NCBI RefSeq assembly: GCF_002844275.1 | Contig: NZ_NXGX01000007.1 | Coordinates: 1-64,000 of the forward strand | DNA from: Thalassospira lohafexi | GTDB taxonomy: Bacteria; Pseudomonadota; Alphaproteobacteria; Rhodospirillales; Thalassospiraceae | Length of the DNA stretch: 64,000 bases | Direction of reading: 5' to 3' | Part shown: piece after piece, positions 54,434 to 63,554 of the stretch | Layout: every line of letters starts with the position of its first letter | How positions within the stretch are numbered: the first letter of the stretch is position 1 | Notes under the pieces: generated by a model | What the model saw: only the letters and a program-made list of their open reading frames with translations | The model's database searches: none | Told to the model about the DNA's origin: nothing | Position numbers and translations under genes: made by a program

Positions 54434-55480
54434 TTACTTGGTTGAAATCGCGTCGATGACGTGACGATATTCGTCACGTTTCGCCTTCAGGTAAGTCGCA
54501 GCTTCGGCCTGCGGCTTGTAGTTCGGGATGAAGAACGATGCTTTTTGCGTTTTCTGGATATCACCAGCGGCATAGATTTCTTTCAGTGCGGTGTCGATGG
54601 CCGCGATCTGTTCGGCATCCATGTCCTTGTTGAACAGGAAGAAGAATTCCTTGTCGAAGGTGAAGTCTTTTGAACCGTCAAGGGTGACGCTGACATTCGG
54701 GGTGGTGAATGCCAGAAGTTCGTCACGGGTGGTGTCGCCCATGCCTTCGGGGTTTGCCTGTTCGATGGTCTCTTCGCGTGCGGTCAGCCAGATAAAGCGC
54801 ATTGCTTTTTGATCATCTGCATCAAGCTGGGTGAACTGTTCGTTGGCTTGAACCGACCCGTTGATGACATCGGCCTGACCATCAAACATCAACTGATTTT
54901 TATCTGCCTGCGAACCGGTGTTGACCGGAACGATGTTTTCTTCGGCACCCGGATGGGTCACTTTGACAGCGTTTTTCAGAGCCGAGAACCCGATTTCCGA
55001 AACACCACCGGCCTGAATGGCAACGCGAACGCGTTGACCAGCGGCCGCAGCGGCAATCACGTCTTCCATCGACTGCATCGGCGAATTTTTCGCTACGAGA
55101 TACGCATTGCCCGGATTGATCGCGACTGTCGGGCCGACAACGTAATTATCAAAGATGTCGTCATAACCGCGCACACCGTACAGATTTCCAAGATAGGATT
55201 GATCGTGGAAGATCATGATGGTGGTGCCACGCGAATCGCGTTGCAATGCCTTGAAAGCTTCGCTGGAGCCAACGGCATCGACTTTTACGTTGATGTCGAG
55301 TTTCTTGGCGAGTGCCTCGGCAACGATCGCGCTGTTCTGGTAGGTGTCGCCACCGGTTGATTTCGAGCCGATGACAAGGCGAATGTTGCTTGGTAGATCA
55401 GCAGCCGAAGCCAGAACAGGTGATGCAACCATGGCGGCGAAGCCAGCAGCAGCGGCGATGGATTTAAAGAGTCCGGTCAT
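54434..55480 (-). CDS. tctC: Tripartite tricarboxylate transporter substrate-binding protein
   Basis: A 348-aa periplasmic protein with a signal peptide ending near ASAAD (residue 27). IRLVIGSKSTGGDTYQNSAIV is the Bug-type ligand entrance and NYVVGPTVAINPGNAYLV follows. The ligand is not readable. The divergent gene cluster for a sugar acid suggests a sugar acid rather than citrate. Confidence 0.88.
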   Translation of the reverse strand: MTGLFKSIAAAAGFAAMVASPVLASAADLPSNIRLVIGSKSTGGDTYQNSAIVAEALAKKLDINVKVDAVGSSEAFKALQRDSRGTTIMIFHDQSYLGNLYGVRGYDDIFDNYVVGPTVAINPGNAYLVAKNSPMQSMEDVIAAAAAGQRVRVAIQAGGVSEIGFSALKNAVKVTHPGAEENIVPVNTGSQADKNQLMFDGQADVINGSVQANEQFTQLDADDQKAMRFIWLTAREETIEQANPEGMGDTTRDELLAFTTPNVSVTLDGSKDFTFDKEFFFLFNKDMDAEQIAAIDTALKEIYAAGDIQKTQKASFFIPNYKPQAEAATYLKAKRDEYRHVIDAISTK

Positions 55481-55607
55481 AAGATTTCCTCCCGAATGAC
55501 GCGTTCCTGACGATGGGGATGTCCCCGTAATGCCCGCTTGGTGTGGTTCCCAAGTGGAGGGTGTTGCTTGTTCTTATTGTTGTTTTGGCTTGTAAATTTA
55601 AAAGCCA

Positions 55608-55625
55608 TATGTATGCGCATACATA
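55608..55625. promoter_or_regulatory. LacI-type operator, copy 1
   Basis: TATGTATGCGCATACATA, a perfect 18-bp palindrome with the CG centre usual for LacI-family operators. It lies 128 bp before tctC. Confidence 0.7.
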
Positions 55626-55732
55626 ACTTGATACATCTTGTTTCAATTGGTGTCAATTGCTGAGTTTCTCGGATATTTTCTGTATTATATAGAGTATGCT
55701 TGTACATGTAAGTTTACTTGACATCTTGTCCT

Positions 55733-55746
55733 TGTATGCGCATACA
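55733..55746. promoter_or_regulatory. LacI-type operator, copy 2
   Basis: TGTATGCGCATACA repeats the core of copy 1, centre to centre 123 bp away and 86 bp before the dehydratase ATG. The pair may allow looping or separate control of the two operons. Confidence 0.7.
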
Positions 55747-55831
55747 TAGGTCATCAATGAAAAGTGCAGGCTCCTGTTTTTCGTGTAACATGTGGAAAAC
55801 AGGGAAAAAGCCGAACTACGGGAGGGACGCC

Positions 55832-57577
55832 ATGTCCGAGAAACATAAAAAAGCTGCAGAAGATCTTAGAAGTGCGCGCTGGTTTGCGCCCGATGATCTT
55901 CGTTCGTTTGGCCATCGTTCGCGTCTGATGCAGATGGGGCTTGATCCTGAGGATTGGACCGGGCGTCCGGTCATCGGGATCCTTAATACATGGTCGGAGC
56001 TTAATCCGTGCCATGCGCATTTCCGTGAACGTGCCGGTGATGTGAAAAAGGGCGTTCATCAGGCCGGTGGTTTCCCGGTTGAACTGCCATCTATTTCGGT
56101 TGATGAGTCGTTCACCAAACCAACCTCGATGCTTTATCGCAATCTGCTTGCCATGGAGACCGAGGAACAAATCCGGTCCCACCCGCTTGATGGCGTGGTG
56201 TTGATGGGCGGCTGCGATAAAACCACACCGGGTTTGGTGATGGGCGCGCTGTCGGCCGGTGTTCCGATGATTTACCTGCCTGCGGGGCCGATGTTGCGTG
56301 GCAATTATGCCGGTAAAATCCTTGGTTCGGGCTCGGATGCCTGGAAATATTGGGACGAACGGCGTGCCGGTAACATTAGTGACGAAGAATGGGTTGGGGT
56401 CGAAGGCGGCATTGCGCGTTCATATGGTCACTGCATGACCATGGGAACCGCATCGACTATGACAGCCATTGCCGAGGCGATGGGGCTTTGCCTGCCGGGG
56501 GCGTCATCCATTCCGGCACCGGATGCCGGTCATATCCGTATGTCGACCCAATGTGGTCGTCGTATTGTTGATATGGTCTGGGAAGATTTGACACCGGAAA
56601 AAATTGTTACCCCGGCATCGGTTAAAAATTCCGCCGTTGTCGCGATGGCTACCGGCTGTTCGACCAACGCGGTTGTGCATATGCTGGCCATGGCGCGGCG
56701 TGCATCGATTGATCTGACACTCGATGATCTTGATGCGCTGGGGCGTACTACGCCCTTGATTGCCAACATTCGACCATCGGGCAAAGATGACTACCTGATG
56801 GAAGATTTTTATTATGCTGGCGGCTTGCGTGCACTGATGGCGCAGCTTGGCGATAAGCTTGATACGTCGGTGACGACCGTGACAGGTAAAACCCTTGGCG
56901 AAACGCTTGAGGGGGCGGTTGTTTATAATGATGATGTCATTCGGCCGCTGTCCAATCCGGTCTATCATCAGGGATCGCTTGCGGTTTTGCGCGGCAATCT
57001 GTGCCCCGACGGGGCGGTGATCAAGCCTGCAGCCTGTGATGAGCGTTTCCGCAATCACGAGGGCCCGGCACTGGTGTTTGATAGCTATCCGGAAATGAAA
57101 AAGGCGGTTGATGACGAAAACCTTGATGTCACGCCCGATCACGTCATGGTTCTGCGCAATGCGGGTCCGCTTGGCGGGCCCGGTTTCCCCGAATGGGGCA
57201 TGCTACCCATTCCAAAAGCCCTGATCAAACAGGGTCATCGTGACATGCTGCGTATTTCTGATGCCCGGATGTCAGGAACGTCTTATGGGGCATGTGTGCT
57301 GCATGTGGCACCCGAATCCTATATTGGCGGTCCGCTGGCGTTGCTGAAAACCGGTGACATCGTGCGGCTTGATCTTGATAGCCGTCGTTTGGATATGCTG
57401 GTCGATGAAGAAGAAATCGAACGCCGTCGTGCTGCGTGGCAAAAACCCGAGCCGCGTTTCCAGCGTGGCTATGGCTATATGTTTGGCAAGCACGTGACAC
57501 AGTCCAATGAAGGCTGTGATTTCGATTTCCTATCGCCGAAGTTTGGCGAAACCGCCGGCGAGCCGGACATCTTCTAA
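55832..57577 (+). CDS. IlvD/Edd-family sugar-acid dehydratase (L-arabonate-type)
   Basis: Iron-sulfur dehydratase, 581 aa, converting a sugar acid to its 2-keto-3-deoxy form. ILNTWSELNPCHAHFRERAG, GGCDKTTPGLVMG and the later TGCSTNAVVH give the cluster cysteines. The length and downstream genes match L-arabonate dehydratases; D-xylonate, D-fuconate or D-galactonate are possible. The ATG at 55832 sits behind GGGAGGG, whereas the longer frame includes operator copy 2. It is the first gene of a four-gene operon. Confidence 0.88.
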   Translation: MSEKHKKAAEDLRSARWFAPDDLRSFGHRSRLMQMGLDPEDWTGRPVIGILNTWSELNPCHAHFRERAGDVKKGVHQAGGFPVELPSISVDESFTKPTSMLYRNLLAMETEEQIRSHPLDGVVLMGGCDKTTPGLVMGALSAGVPMIYLPAGPMLRGNYAGKILGSGSDAWKYWDERRAGNISDEEWVGVEGGIARSYGHCMTMGTASTMTAIAEAMGLCLPGASSIPAPDAGHIRMSTQCGRRIVDMVWEDLTPEKIVTPASVKNSAVVAMATGCSTNAVVHMLAMARRASIDLTLDDLDALGRTTPLIANIRPSGKDDYLMEDFYYAGGLRALMAQLGDKLDTSVTTVTGKTLGETLEGAVVYNDDVIRPLSNPVYHQGSLAVLRGNLCPDGAVIKPAACDERFRNHEGPALVFDSYPEMKKAVDDENLDVTPDHVMVLRNAGPLGGPGFPEWGMLPIPKALIKQGHRDMLRISDARMSGTSYGACVLHVAPESYIGGPLALLKTGDIVRLDLDSRRLDMLVDEEEIERRRAAWQKPEPRFQRGYGYMFGKHVTQSNEGCDFDFLSPKFGETAGEPDIF

Positions 57578-57645
57578 ACGCAAAAGACGCAAAGCGGGGG
57601 CTAGCTATGGCCCCCGCGAACCGCATCACTCAGGGATACAGTTCA

Positions 57646-58557
57646 ATGGCACTTTCAAAAGCCGATCTGCGTGGCGTGCTGTCCGGGATTTCGGGCATTC
57701 TTGTTACGCCGTATGATGACAATGGCGACATCGCGCCAACCAAGCTCAAACCGATTATTGACCGTGCACTTGCTGCCGGGGTTCATTTTCCGGTGGTCAA
57801 TGGAAATACCGGCGAGTTTTATGCGCTGACCACAGATGAAGCCATCACCATGGCAAAATCCGTTGCCGAGATGCTCGATGGCCGTGCGCCGATGCTCGCT
57901 GGTATCGGGCGCGGTGTGCGCGATGCCTGCGCCTTGGCCAAGGCATCGGCAGATGCCGGTGCAGAAGCCTTGATGATCCATCAGCCGCCTGATCCGTTCG
58001 TCGCACCACGCGGTGTTGTTGATTACATCAAACGTATTGCTGATGCGTCCGGCGGGTTGCCGATGATGCTGTATCTGCGCAACGATACGATTGGCACCAA
58101 GGCGATTGCTGACCTGTGTGCTGTCGAAGGTGTTGCGGGTGTGAAATGGGCGACGCCCAACGCCATGAAACTGGCTGATGCGATCAATGCATGTGATCCT
58201 GACATTGTCTGGGTTGGTGGTTTGGCCGAAACTTGGGCACCAGCGTTTTATGCGGTGGGGGCGCGTGGCTTTACATCTGGTCTGATCAATGTCTGGCCAG
58301 AACGTTCCATGGCGATCCACGCCGCCCTTGAGGGTGGTGACTATGCCAAGGCACGTCAGTTAATCGGTGAAATGAAGGCATTCGAAGACGTCCGTGCCGA
58401 AGAAATGAACGGTACGAACGTGACGGGTGTCAAAGCAGCGCTTAAACTGCTGGGTGATGATTGTGGCGCGACGCGTCCGCCATCTGCATGGCCGCTGACC
58501 GATGAACAGCACAAAAAACTGACCACGTTTATGCGTCAAAACAATCTTGTAAAATAA
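57646..58557 (+). CDS. DapA-fold 2-keto-3-deoxy sugar-acid dehydratase
   Basis: A 303-aa Schiff-base enzyme of the dihydrodipicolinate synthase superfamily. Lys-167 in GVKWATPN is the active-site lysine, and FPVVNGNTGEFYALT is the substrate loop. Following an arabonate-type dehydratase and preceding a ketoglutarate-semialdehyde dehydrogenase, it most likely makes alpha-ketoglutarate semialdehyde from L-2-keto-3-deoxyarabonate. 5-dehydro-4-deoxyglucarate dehydratase and aldolases are close relatives. The start at 57646 removes a 13-codon extension. Confidence 0.82.
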   Translation: MALSKADLRGVLSGISGILVTPYDDNGDIAPTKLKPIIDRALAAGVHFPVVNGNTGEFYALTTDEAITMAKSVAEMLDGRAPMLAGIGRGVRDACALAKASADAGAEALMIHQPPDPFVAPRGVVDYIKRIADASGGLPMMLYLRNDTIGTKAIADLCAVEGVAGVKWATPNAMKLADAINACDPDIVWVGGLAETWAPAFYAVGARGFTSGLINVWPERSMAIHAALEGGDYAKARQLIGEMKAFEDVRAEEMNGTNVTGVKAALKLLGDDCGATRPPSAWPLTDEQHKKLTTFMRQNNLVK

Positions 58558-58586
58558 GGCGGCCCTGCCGCACCAAGGAGGCATCT

Positions 58587-60101
58587 ATGTCCTATAAACT
58601 GACAGGCAAACATCTGATCGCGGGTGACTGGGTCGCAGGCGATGCGACGTTCCAGTCCGAACCGGCCCATGGCCCGGCCAATACATTCCCGGTTGGCACT
58701 CCGGCATTGGTCGATCAGGCCGCCAAGGCCGCCGAAGACGCGTTTTGGTCCTTTGCCTATTCCACCCGCGAAGACCGCGCAGCATTGCTGAATAAGATTG
58801 CTGATGAGATCGACGCACGCGGTGATGAAATTACCGAAATTGGCACGCAGGAGTCCGGGCTACCCGAAGCCCGCCTGAATGGGGAGCGGGGCCGCACGGT
58901 TGGACAGCTTCGTCTGTTTGCCAGCCATATTCTTGATGGTGCGTATCTTGATCGTCGTCATGACGAAGCATTGCCGGATCGTGCGCCCTTGCCGCGCCCG
59001 GATCTGCGTTTGATGCAGCGTCCGATTGGTCCAGTGGCTGTGTTTGGTGCATCGAACTTCCCGCTGGCATTCTCTGTTGCTGGTGGCGATACCGCGTCGG
59101 CCCTGGCGGCTGGCTGTCCGGTTGTGGTCAAGGGGCATTCGGCCCATCCGGGCACTGGTGAAATTGTCGCTCAGGCGATTGATGCCGCGATCAAGGCATG
59201 TGGTGTTCATCCAGGTGTGTTTAGCCTTATTCAAGGCGGTAAACGCGATGTTGGCCAAAGCCTTGTGCAGCATCCTCTGATCAAGGCGGTTGGCTTTACC
59301 GGATCGCTTGGCGGTGGACGTGCGTTGTTTGATCTGTGTGCAAGCCGTCCTGAGCCGATTCCGTTCTTTGGTGAGCTTGGATCGGTCAATCCGATGTTTA
59401 TGATGCCGGTCGCGATGAAAGAACGCGGCGAGGTGCTTGGCAAAGGCTGGGCAGGATCACTGACCATGGGGGCAGGGCAGTTCTGTACCAATCCGGGGAT
59501 CGCAGTTGTGATTGACGGGCCGGATGCCGATGCTTTTGTGAATGCGGCCAAGGCTGGCCTTGCCGAGGTTTCGGCTCAGACCATGCTGACCGATGGCATG
59601 GCGGATGCTTATCGTGCCGGCGCAAAACGGATTGCTTCGACCAGTGGTGTCAAAGACGTTTTGACCACGTCGTGTGATCTGCGCAATGCAACGCCGTATT
59701 TGTTTGAAACCACCGGTGAAAACTGGCTTTCAAATCATGAATTGGGCGAAGAAGTCTTTGGCCCGCTTGGTCTTGTTGTCCGGGTCAAGGACATGGAAGA
59801 AATGCGTACCATTGCCAAGGCGCTTGACGGTCAGTTGACTTGCACGCTGCATCTTGATGGTGGTGATGCAGGGGATGCCCGGTCGTTGATGCCGATTTTG
59901 GAACGTAAAGCTGGCCGTGTTCTGGCCAATGGATTCCCGACCGGTGTGGAAGTTTCCGACACCATGGTGCACGGCGGGCCGTACCCGGCATCGACCAACT
60001 TTGGTGCGACGTCGGTTGGTACCATGGCCATTCGTCGGTTCCTGCGTCCGGTTTGCTATCAGAACATCCCGGCGGATGTTTTGCCTGCTGATCTTGTCTG
60101 A
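58587..60101 (+). CDS. Alpha-ketoglutarate semialdehyde dehydrogenase
   Basis: Aldehyde dehydrogenase, 504 aa, that would oxidise 2,5-dioxopentanoate to 2-oxoglutarate. Catalytic Glu-263 lies in FFGELGSVNP and Cys-300 in GAGQFCTNPG, and GPVAVFGASNFPLAFSVAGG is the type found in pathway enzymes such as AraE-like and glucarate-linked dehydrogenases. GGAGG lies 8 nt before ATG. It may serve both the arabonate and xylonate routes in this region. Confidence 0.88.
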   Translation: MSYKLTGKHLIAGDWVAGDATFQSEPAHGPANTFPVGTPALVDQAAKAAEDAFWSFAYSTREDRAALLNKIADEIDARGDEITEIGTQESGLPEARLNGERGRTVGQLRLFASHILDGAYLDRRHDEALPDRAPLPRPDLRLMQRPIGPVAVFGASNFPLAFSVAGGDTASALAAGCPVVVKGHSAHPGTGEIVAQAIDAAIKACGVHPGVFSLIQGGKRDVGQSLVQHPLIKAVGFTGSLGGGRALFDLCASRPEPIPFFGELGSVNPMFMMPVAMKERGEVLGKGWAGSLTMGAGQFCTNPGIAVVIDGPDADAFVNAAKAGLAEVSAQTMLTDGMADAYRAGAKRIASTSGVKDVLTTSCDLRNATPYLFETTGENWLSNHELGEEVFGPLGLVVRVKDMEEMRTIAKALDGQLTCTLHLDGGDAGDARSLMPILERKAGRVLANGFPTGVEVSDTMVHGGPYPASTNFGATSVGTMAIRRFLRPVCYQNIPADVLPADLV

Positions 60102-60121
60102 TTGTGTTTTCCCAATGATAT

Positions 60122-60145
60122 TGCCCGGCTGTGCGCGGCCGGGCA
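60122..60145 (+). other. Intercistronic stem-loop before the RraA-like gene
   Basis: TGCCCGGC (60122-60129) pairs with GCCGGGCA (60138-60145). It lies in the 63-bp gap and resembles the CCCGG-core stem-loop between tctC and tctB. Confidence 0.5.
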
Positions 60146-60164
60146 CTCTACGGAGTAAAGAAGT

Positions 60165-60890
60165 ATGAGTGATTATGTCCTGAGTGATGCAATCCGTAAC
60201 AAGCTTAAACGGGTAAGCACCGCGTCGTTATGTACGGCCCTTTTTAAGCGCGGCATTCGCAATCAGTTCATCCAGAATGTCCAGCAGGTTGCCCCTAAGA
60301 GTGAAAATATGGTTGGGCAGGCCTATACGCTGCGCTATATCCCCGCACGTGAGGATCGCAACCCGATTGAGGTGTTCCGGGATCCAAACCACCCGCAGCG
60401 CGTTGCCGTTGAGCAATGCCCGGAGGGACATGTTTTGGTGATGGACAGCCGCAAGGACGCGCGCGCGGCATCGGCGGGATCGATCCTTGTAACCCGTTTG
60501 ATGAAGCGTGGCGTCGAGGGGATCGTGACTGATGGTGGTTTCCGGGATGCCGATGGCATCGGAAAACTTGCCATTCATGCATATCACTCGCGCCCGTCTG
60601 CGCCGACCAACCTGACGCTGCATGAGGCCTATGACCTTAATGTGCCGATCGGGTGTGGCGATGCACCTGTGTTTCCCGGTGATGTTTTGGTTGGTGATAA
60701 AGACGGTGTTGTTGTTCTTCCAGCGCATCTTGCTGATGAGTTGGCCGAAGAATGTGCCGGTATGGAAAGCTTTGAGGACTTTGTTCTTGAAGAAGTTATG
60801 TCAGGCAAGCCGATCATTGGTCTTTATCCGGCAACCAAGGATGAAACCAAGGTGAACTTTGAAGCATGGCGCAAAAAGAACGGTCGCTAA
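60165..60890 (+). CDS. RraA-fold protein, possible class II pyruvate aldolase
   Basis: A 241-aa RraA-superfamily protein. Arg-127 and Asp-128 in GGFRDADGIG match the pair that binds metal and pyruvate in 4-hydroxy-4-methyl-2-oxoglutarate aldolases. VPIGCGDAPVFPGDVLVGDKDGVVVLP is the fold's closing signature, given here only by its core GDVLVGDKDGVVV. It ends the sugar-acid operon, so a metabolic role, perhaps retro-aldol cleavage of a 2-keto-3-deoxy acid, is more likely than RNase E regulation. The substrate is not known. Confidence 0.8.
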   Translation: MSDYVLSDAIRNKLKRVSTASLCTALFKRGIRNQFIQNVQQVAPKSENMVGQAYTLRYIPAREDRNPIEVFRDPNHPQRVAVEQCPEGHVLVMDSRKDARAASAGSILVTRLMKRGVEGIVTDGGFRDADGIGKLAIHAYHSRPSAPTNLTLHEAYDLNVPIGCGDAPVFPGDVLVGDKDGVVVLPAHLADELAEECAGMESFEDFVLEEVMSGKPIIGLYPATKDETKVNFEAWRKKNGR

Positions 60891-60918
60891 GGCTTGATCG
60901 CACTGCCGGAAAAAATAC

Positions 60919-60950
60919 AAAAGCCGCTCCGAAGCGGGGCGGCTTTTTTT
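60919..60950. terminator. Bidirectional terminator
   Basis: AAAAGCCGC (60919-60927) pairs with GCGGCTTTT (60939-60947), then TTT. It separates the rightward sugar-acid operon from the leftward ROK gene. Confidence 0.88.
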
Positions 60951-60979
60951 GTGGTTTGGGCTCGACATCGCGTTGAGTG

Positions 60980-62230
60980 TTAGGTGTTGGTACCAGCCTT
61001 GAACATGTTTTCGTCATGACGCAGCAGGCTTTGACCAATTGCCCCTTGAAGGGCCAGATCCTTGTCCCATGCCAGATGGACGATTTCCGGGCCGCGGTGC
61101 AATTCGGGGACTTGCGCGAGATGCAGTCCGCGTTGCAATTCCGGCGCCATCAGGTCATAGGCCCGTGCGCCTGACCCGGTGATGAAAATCCGTTTGGGAC
61201 CAATCAAGGCAATCAGATTGGCAATGCCATATCCAAGAACCTTGCCGGCATGCCGAAACAGATCGGCAAGGTCTTCATTGCCAGCCCGTGCGCGTGCGAC
61301 CAGATCCATCATTTGTTCTTCGCTGGGGTGCAGGCTGTTGGCATCGGCAAGGTCAATCAGGCCAAGCGCATCGCGTAAAATGGCGTAATCACCTATATAT
61401 GCCTCAAGACATCCGCGGCGCCCGCAATTACACAGCGGACCATCGGGTTGATACTTCATATGACCGAATTCGGCGGCGGTGCCAAAATGGCCGTTATAGA
61501 CATTGCCATTTAACACCAGCCCCATGCCAATGCCATATCCCAGCATGATCACGGCAAAATCACCACCGCCATGCAATGTGGTGTTCTGGGTGATGGCTGT
61601 GGCAATACAGTTGGCGTCATTGGACATTTGCACAACTCCGCCATAGCGTTCGCTTAACGGTCGGGTAATGGCAATTTGACGATGACGCAGGGCGGGTGAC
61701 CAGATGATTTCACCACTGTTGCTGTCGGTTACGCCTTGTACTGCGACGCTGATGCCGACTGGCGGATGTGTGATGATGTCGCTGTTATCTTTGATGAAGC
61801 TGTCAATCAGCGTGATCAGGGTGTCAATCAGTTGCCGGTCGGTTAAATCACGGGTTTTGATGCTGTGTTCGGTGTTGCGTTCGATTTCGCCTTTGAAATT
61901 GCCCAGTGCGATCTCGATCAGATTGATTGTCAGCTTGACGCCAATGACGCACGCCGCACCGGGGACCAGATCAAGCAGTACCTTTGGGCGACCACGTGTT
62001 GTGCCATGTGTGCCGTTGGCGTTGGGCGTACCGCTTGCTACCGTAGCCTGACTTTCCTGCACCAGCCCCTGTGTCATCAGATCGGCGGTAAGCGACGTGA
62101 CGGTTGCGGGGCTTAAGCCCGTGGCCGTGCCGATATCGATGCGTGCCGCCGGTCCATGAACACGCAGATAGCGCAAGATGGCAATCTGGGATGGTTGGCG
62201 CGGGGTATCGCTTTCGGTGCGACGGCTCAT
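60980..62230 (-). CDS. ROK-family transcriptional regulator, XylR-like
   Basis: A 416-aa regulator. A winged helix (IAILRYLRVHGPAARIDI, then TGLSPATVTSL) is followed by a sugar-kinase-like ROK domain whose zinc motif is CNCGRRGCLEAY. VMLGYGIGMGLVLNGNVYNG belongs to the sugar site. ROK proteins often repress pentose genes. Standing after xylX and a sugar ABC gene on the same strand, it may be the xylose regulator. Confidence 0.88.
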   Translation of the reverse strand: MSRRTESDTPRQPSQIAILRYLRVHGPAARIDIGTATGLSPATVTSLTADLMTQGLVQESQATVASGTPNANGTHGTTRGRPKVLLDLVPGAACVIGVKLTINLIEIALGNFKGEIERNTEHSIKTRDLTDRQLIDTLITLIDSFIKDNSDIITHPPVGISVAVQGVTDSNSGEIIWSPALRHRQIAITRPLSERYGGVVQMSNDANCIATAITQNTTLHGGGDFAVIMLGYGIGMGLVLNGNVYNGHFGTAAEFGHMKYQPDGPLCNCGRRGCLEAYIGDYAILRDALGLIDLADANSLHPSEEQMMDLVARARAGNEDLADLFRHAGKVLGYGIANLIALIGPKRIFITGSGARAYDLMAPELQRGLHLAQVPELHRGPEIVHLAWDKDLALQGAIGQSLLRHDENMFKAGTNT

Positions 62231-62258
62231 GCGGTGGGTCTGCTTTCAGGTGTCAGTG

Positions 62259-62298
62259 GCAAGACGGGGCGGATAAAACTGTCCGCACTCCGTCTTGC
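62259..62298 (-). terminator. Nested stem-loop between xylX and the ROK gene
   Basis: GCAAGACGG (62259-62267) pairs with CCGTCTTGC (62290-62298), enclosing GCGGA/TCCGC. It lies 75 bp past xylX and 29 bp before the ROK start. There is no U-tract, so it may be a leader element of the ROK mRNA instead. Confidence 0.5.
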
Positions 62299-62372
62299 TG
62301 ATATGGGCATTTTTCATCCCGTTTTGGCAAGGGGATAGAAAATCGGAAAGTGCCGCAGCAAATTGCCCGTCC

Positions 62373-63554
62373 TTAAAGCAAACCACGTGCGGCAAGGTTG
62401 GTCATAAGGGCGGTGATCCCGAACTGCCAAGGATTGATCACGTCCGAGCGATCCACCTGATTGATCAGTTTGCCAAGGCTTGGCGTGGCAATGGTCACAA
62501 GGTCGCCCATTTCGTGGGTAAAGCCCTTGCCCGCACCGCCCCGGTCATCGGTAGGGGCAAACATGGTGCCCAAAAACAGCATAAAGCCGTCCGGGTACTG
62601 GTGATGCTTGCCAATCGCCTGTGAAACAAGGCTTTCGGGGGATCGGCTGATCTGGCTCATCGAGCTTACCGCATCAAGGTGATAGCCATCCGGTCCATCG
62701 ACAGCCATCGCAAGATCAGCACCCTTAACCGTTTCAAGGGTGAAGCTATCATTAAACAGGCGGATGAACGGCCCGATTGAGCACGACCCGTTGTTGTCTT
62801 TTGCCTTGCCCAGCAAAAGGGCAGATCGGCCTTCGACATCGCGCAGGTTGACGTCATTGCCAAGGCTGGCACCGACGATTTTTCCCTGTGATGTGACTGC
62901 CAGAACGACTTCGGGTTCCGGGTTGTTCCATGTTGAAATCGGATGCAGGCCAACATGCGCGCCATGACCAACGGCGGACATAGCAGGCGACTTGGTGAAG
63001 ATTTCCGCATCCGGGCCAATGCCAACTTCGAGATACTGTGACCATGCGCCTTTCTCGATCAGGACCTTTTTGATATCGGCGGCTTTTTCCGATCCCGGTT
63101 CGATCTGTGACAGGTCATCGCCGATGATACCGGTGATTTCGGTGCGAATTTGATCGGACTTACTGGCATCCCCACGGGCCTGTTCTTCGATCACGCGTTC
63201 CAGCAGGCTGGCAACGAATGTGACACCACTCGCCTTGATCGCCTGCAAATCATTGGGGCTGAGGAGATGGGCTGTGTTTTTGTCAGCACCCGGTTTTGAC
63301 TGTGCGAGAACATCTTCAAGGGCACCAACGATGGGGAAGTTTGCCGGACGCGCCAGTTTGCCAACAAGATCGCCGATTTCAAGAAGCTGGCTGACGGTTG
63401 GGGCGATGCTGCTGATGTCGCGCAATTTGTCACCATCAACCAGTACGGGTGTTGGCCCGGAAACGCGCGGATCCCATATGCGTCCAATCAAAATGGCATG
63501 GTTGGCATCATCTGGCAGGATGTCATTGAGGTTGGTTGGGAAGCCGTTGGTCAT
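62373..63554 (-). CDS. xylX: FAH-family 2-keto-3-deoxy-D-xylonate dehydratase
   Basis: A 393-aa fumarylacetoacetate-hydrolase-fold protein. [17 protein letters not shown] and [13 protein letters not shown] carry the Glu-Glu-Asp metal ligands. The length, extended N-terminus and final [16 protein letters not shown] match Caulobacter XylX of the Weimberg xylose pathway. It overlaps the ABC ATPase gene by 4 bp, tying uptake to the pathway. Other FAH enzymes such as diketo-acid hydrolases are shorter (about 280 aa). Confidence 0.85.
   Translation of the reverse strand: MTNGFPTNLNDILPDDANHAILIGRIWDPRVSGPTPVLVDGDKLRDISSIAPTVSQLLEIGDLVGKLARPANFPIVGALEDVLAQSKPGADKNTAHLLSPNDLQAIKASGVTFVASLLERVIEEQARGDASKSDQIRTEITGIIGDDLSQIEPGSEKAADIKKVLIEKGAWSQYLEVGIGPDAEIFTKSPAMSAVGHGAHVGLHPISTWNNPEPEVVLAVTSQGKIVGASLGNDVNLRDVEGRSALLLGKAKDNNGSCSIGPFIRLFNDSFTLETVKGADLAMAVDGPDGYHLDAVSSMSQISRSPESLVSQAIGKHHQYPDGFMLFLGTMFAPTDDRGGAGKGFTHEMGDLVTIATPSLGKLINQVDRSDVINPWQFGITALMTNLAARGLL

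Larger units (their letters stand above)
55481..55831. promoter_or_regulatory. Divergent promoter between tctC and the dehydratase operon
   Basis: A 351-bp AT-rich gap. It contains the palindrome TATGTATGCGCATACATA (55608-55625) and its 14-bp copy TGTATGCGCATACA (55733-55746), both centred on CG. A GGGGA/TCCCC hairpin (55515-55526) lies in the tctC leader. GGGAGGG precedes the dehydratase ATG. Confidence 0.7.

Noticed and set aside
55477-55707. A 76-codon frame in the tctC/dehydratase gap
   Set aside because: It is AT-rich, spans operator copy 1 and has no start signal.
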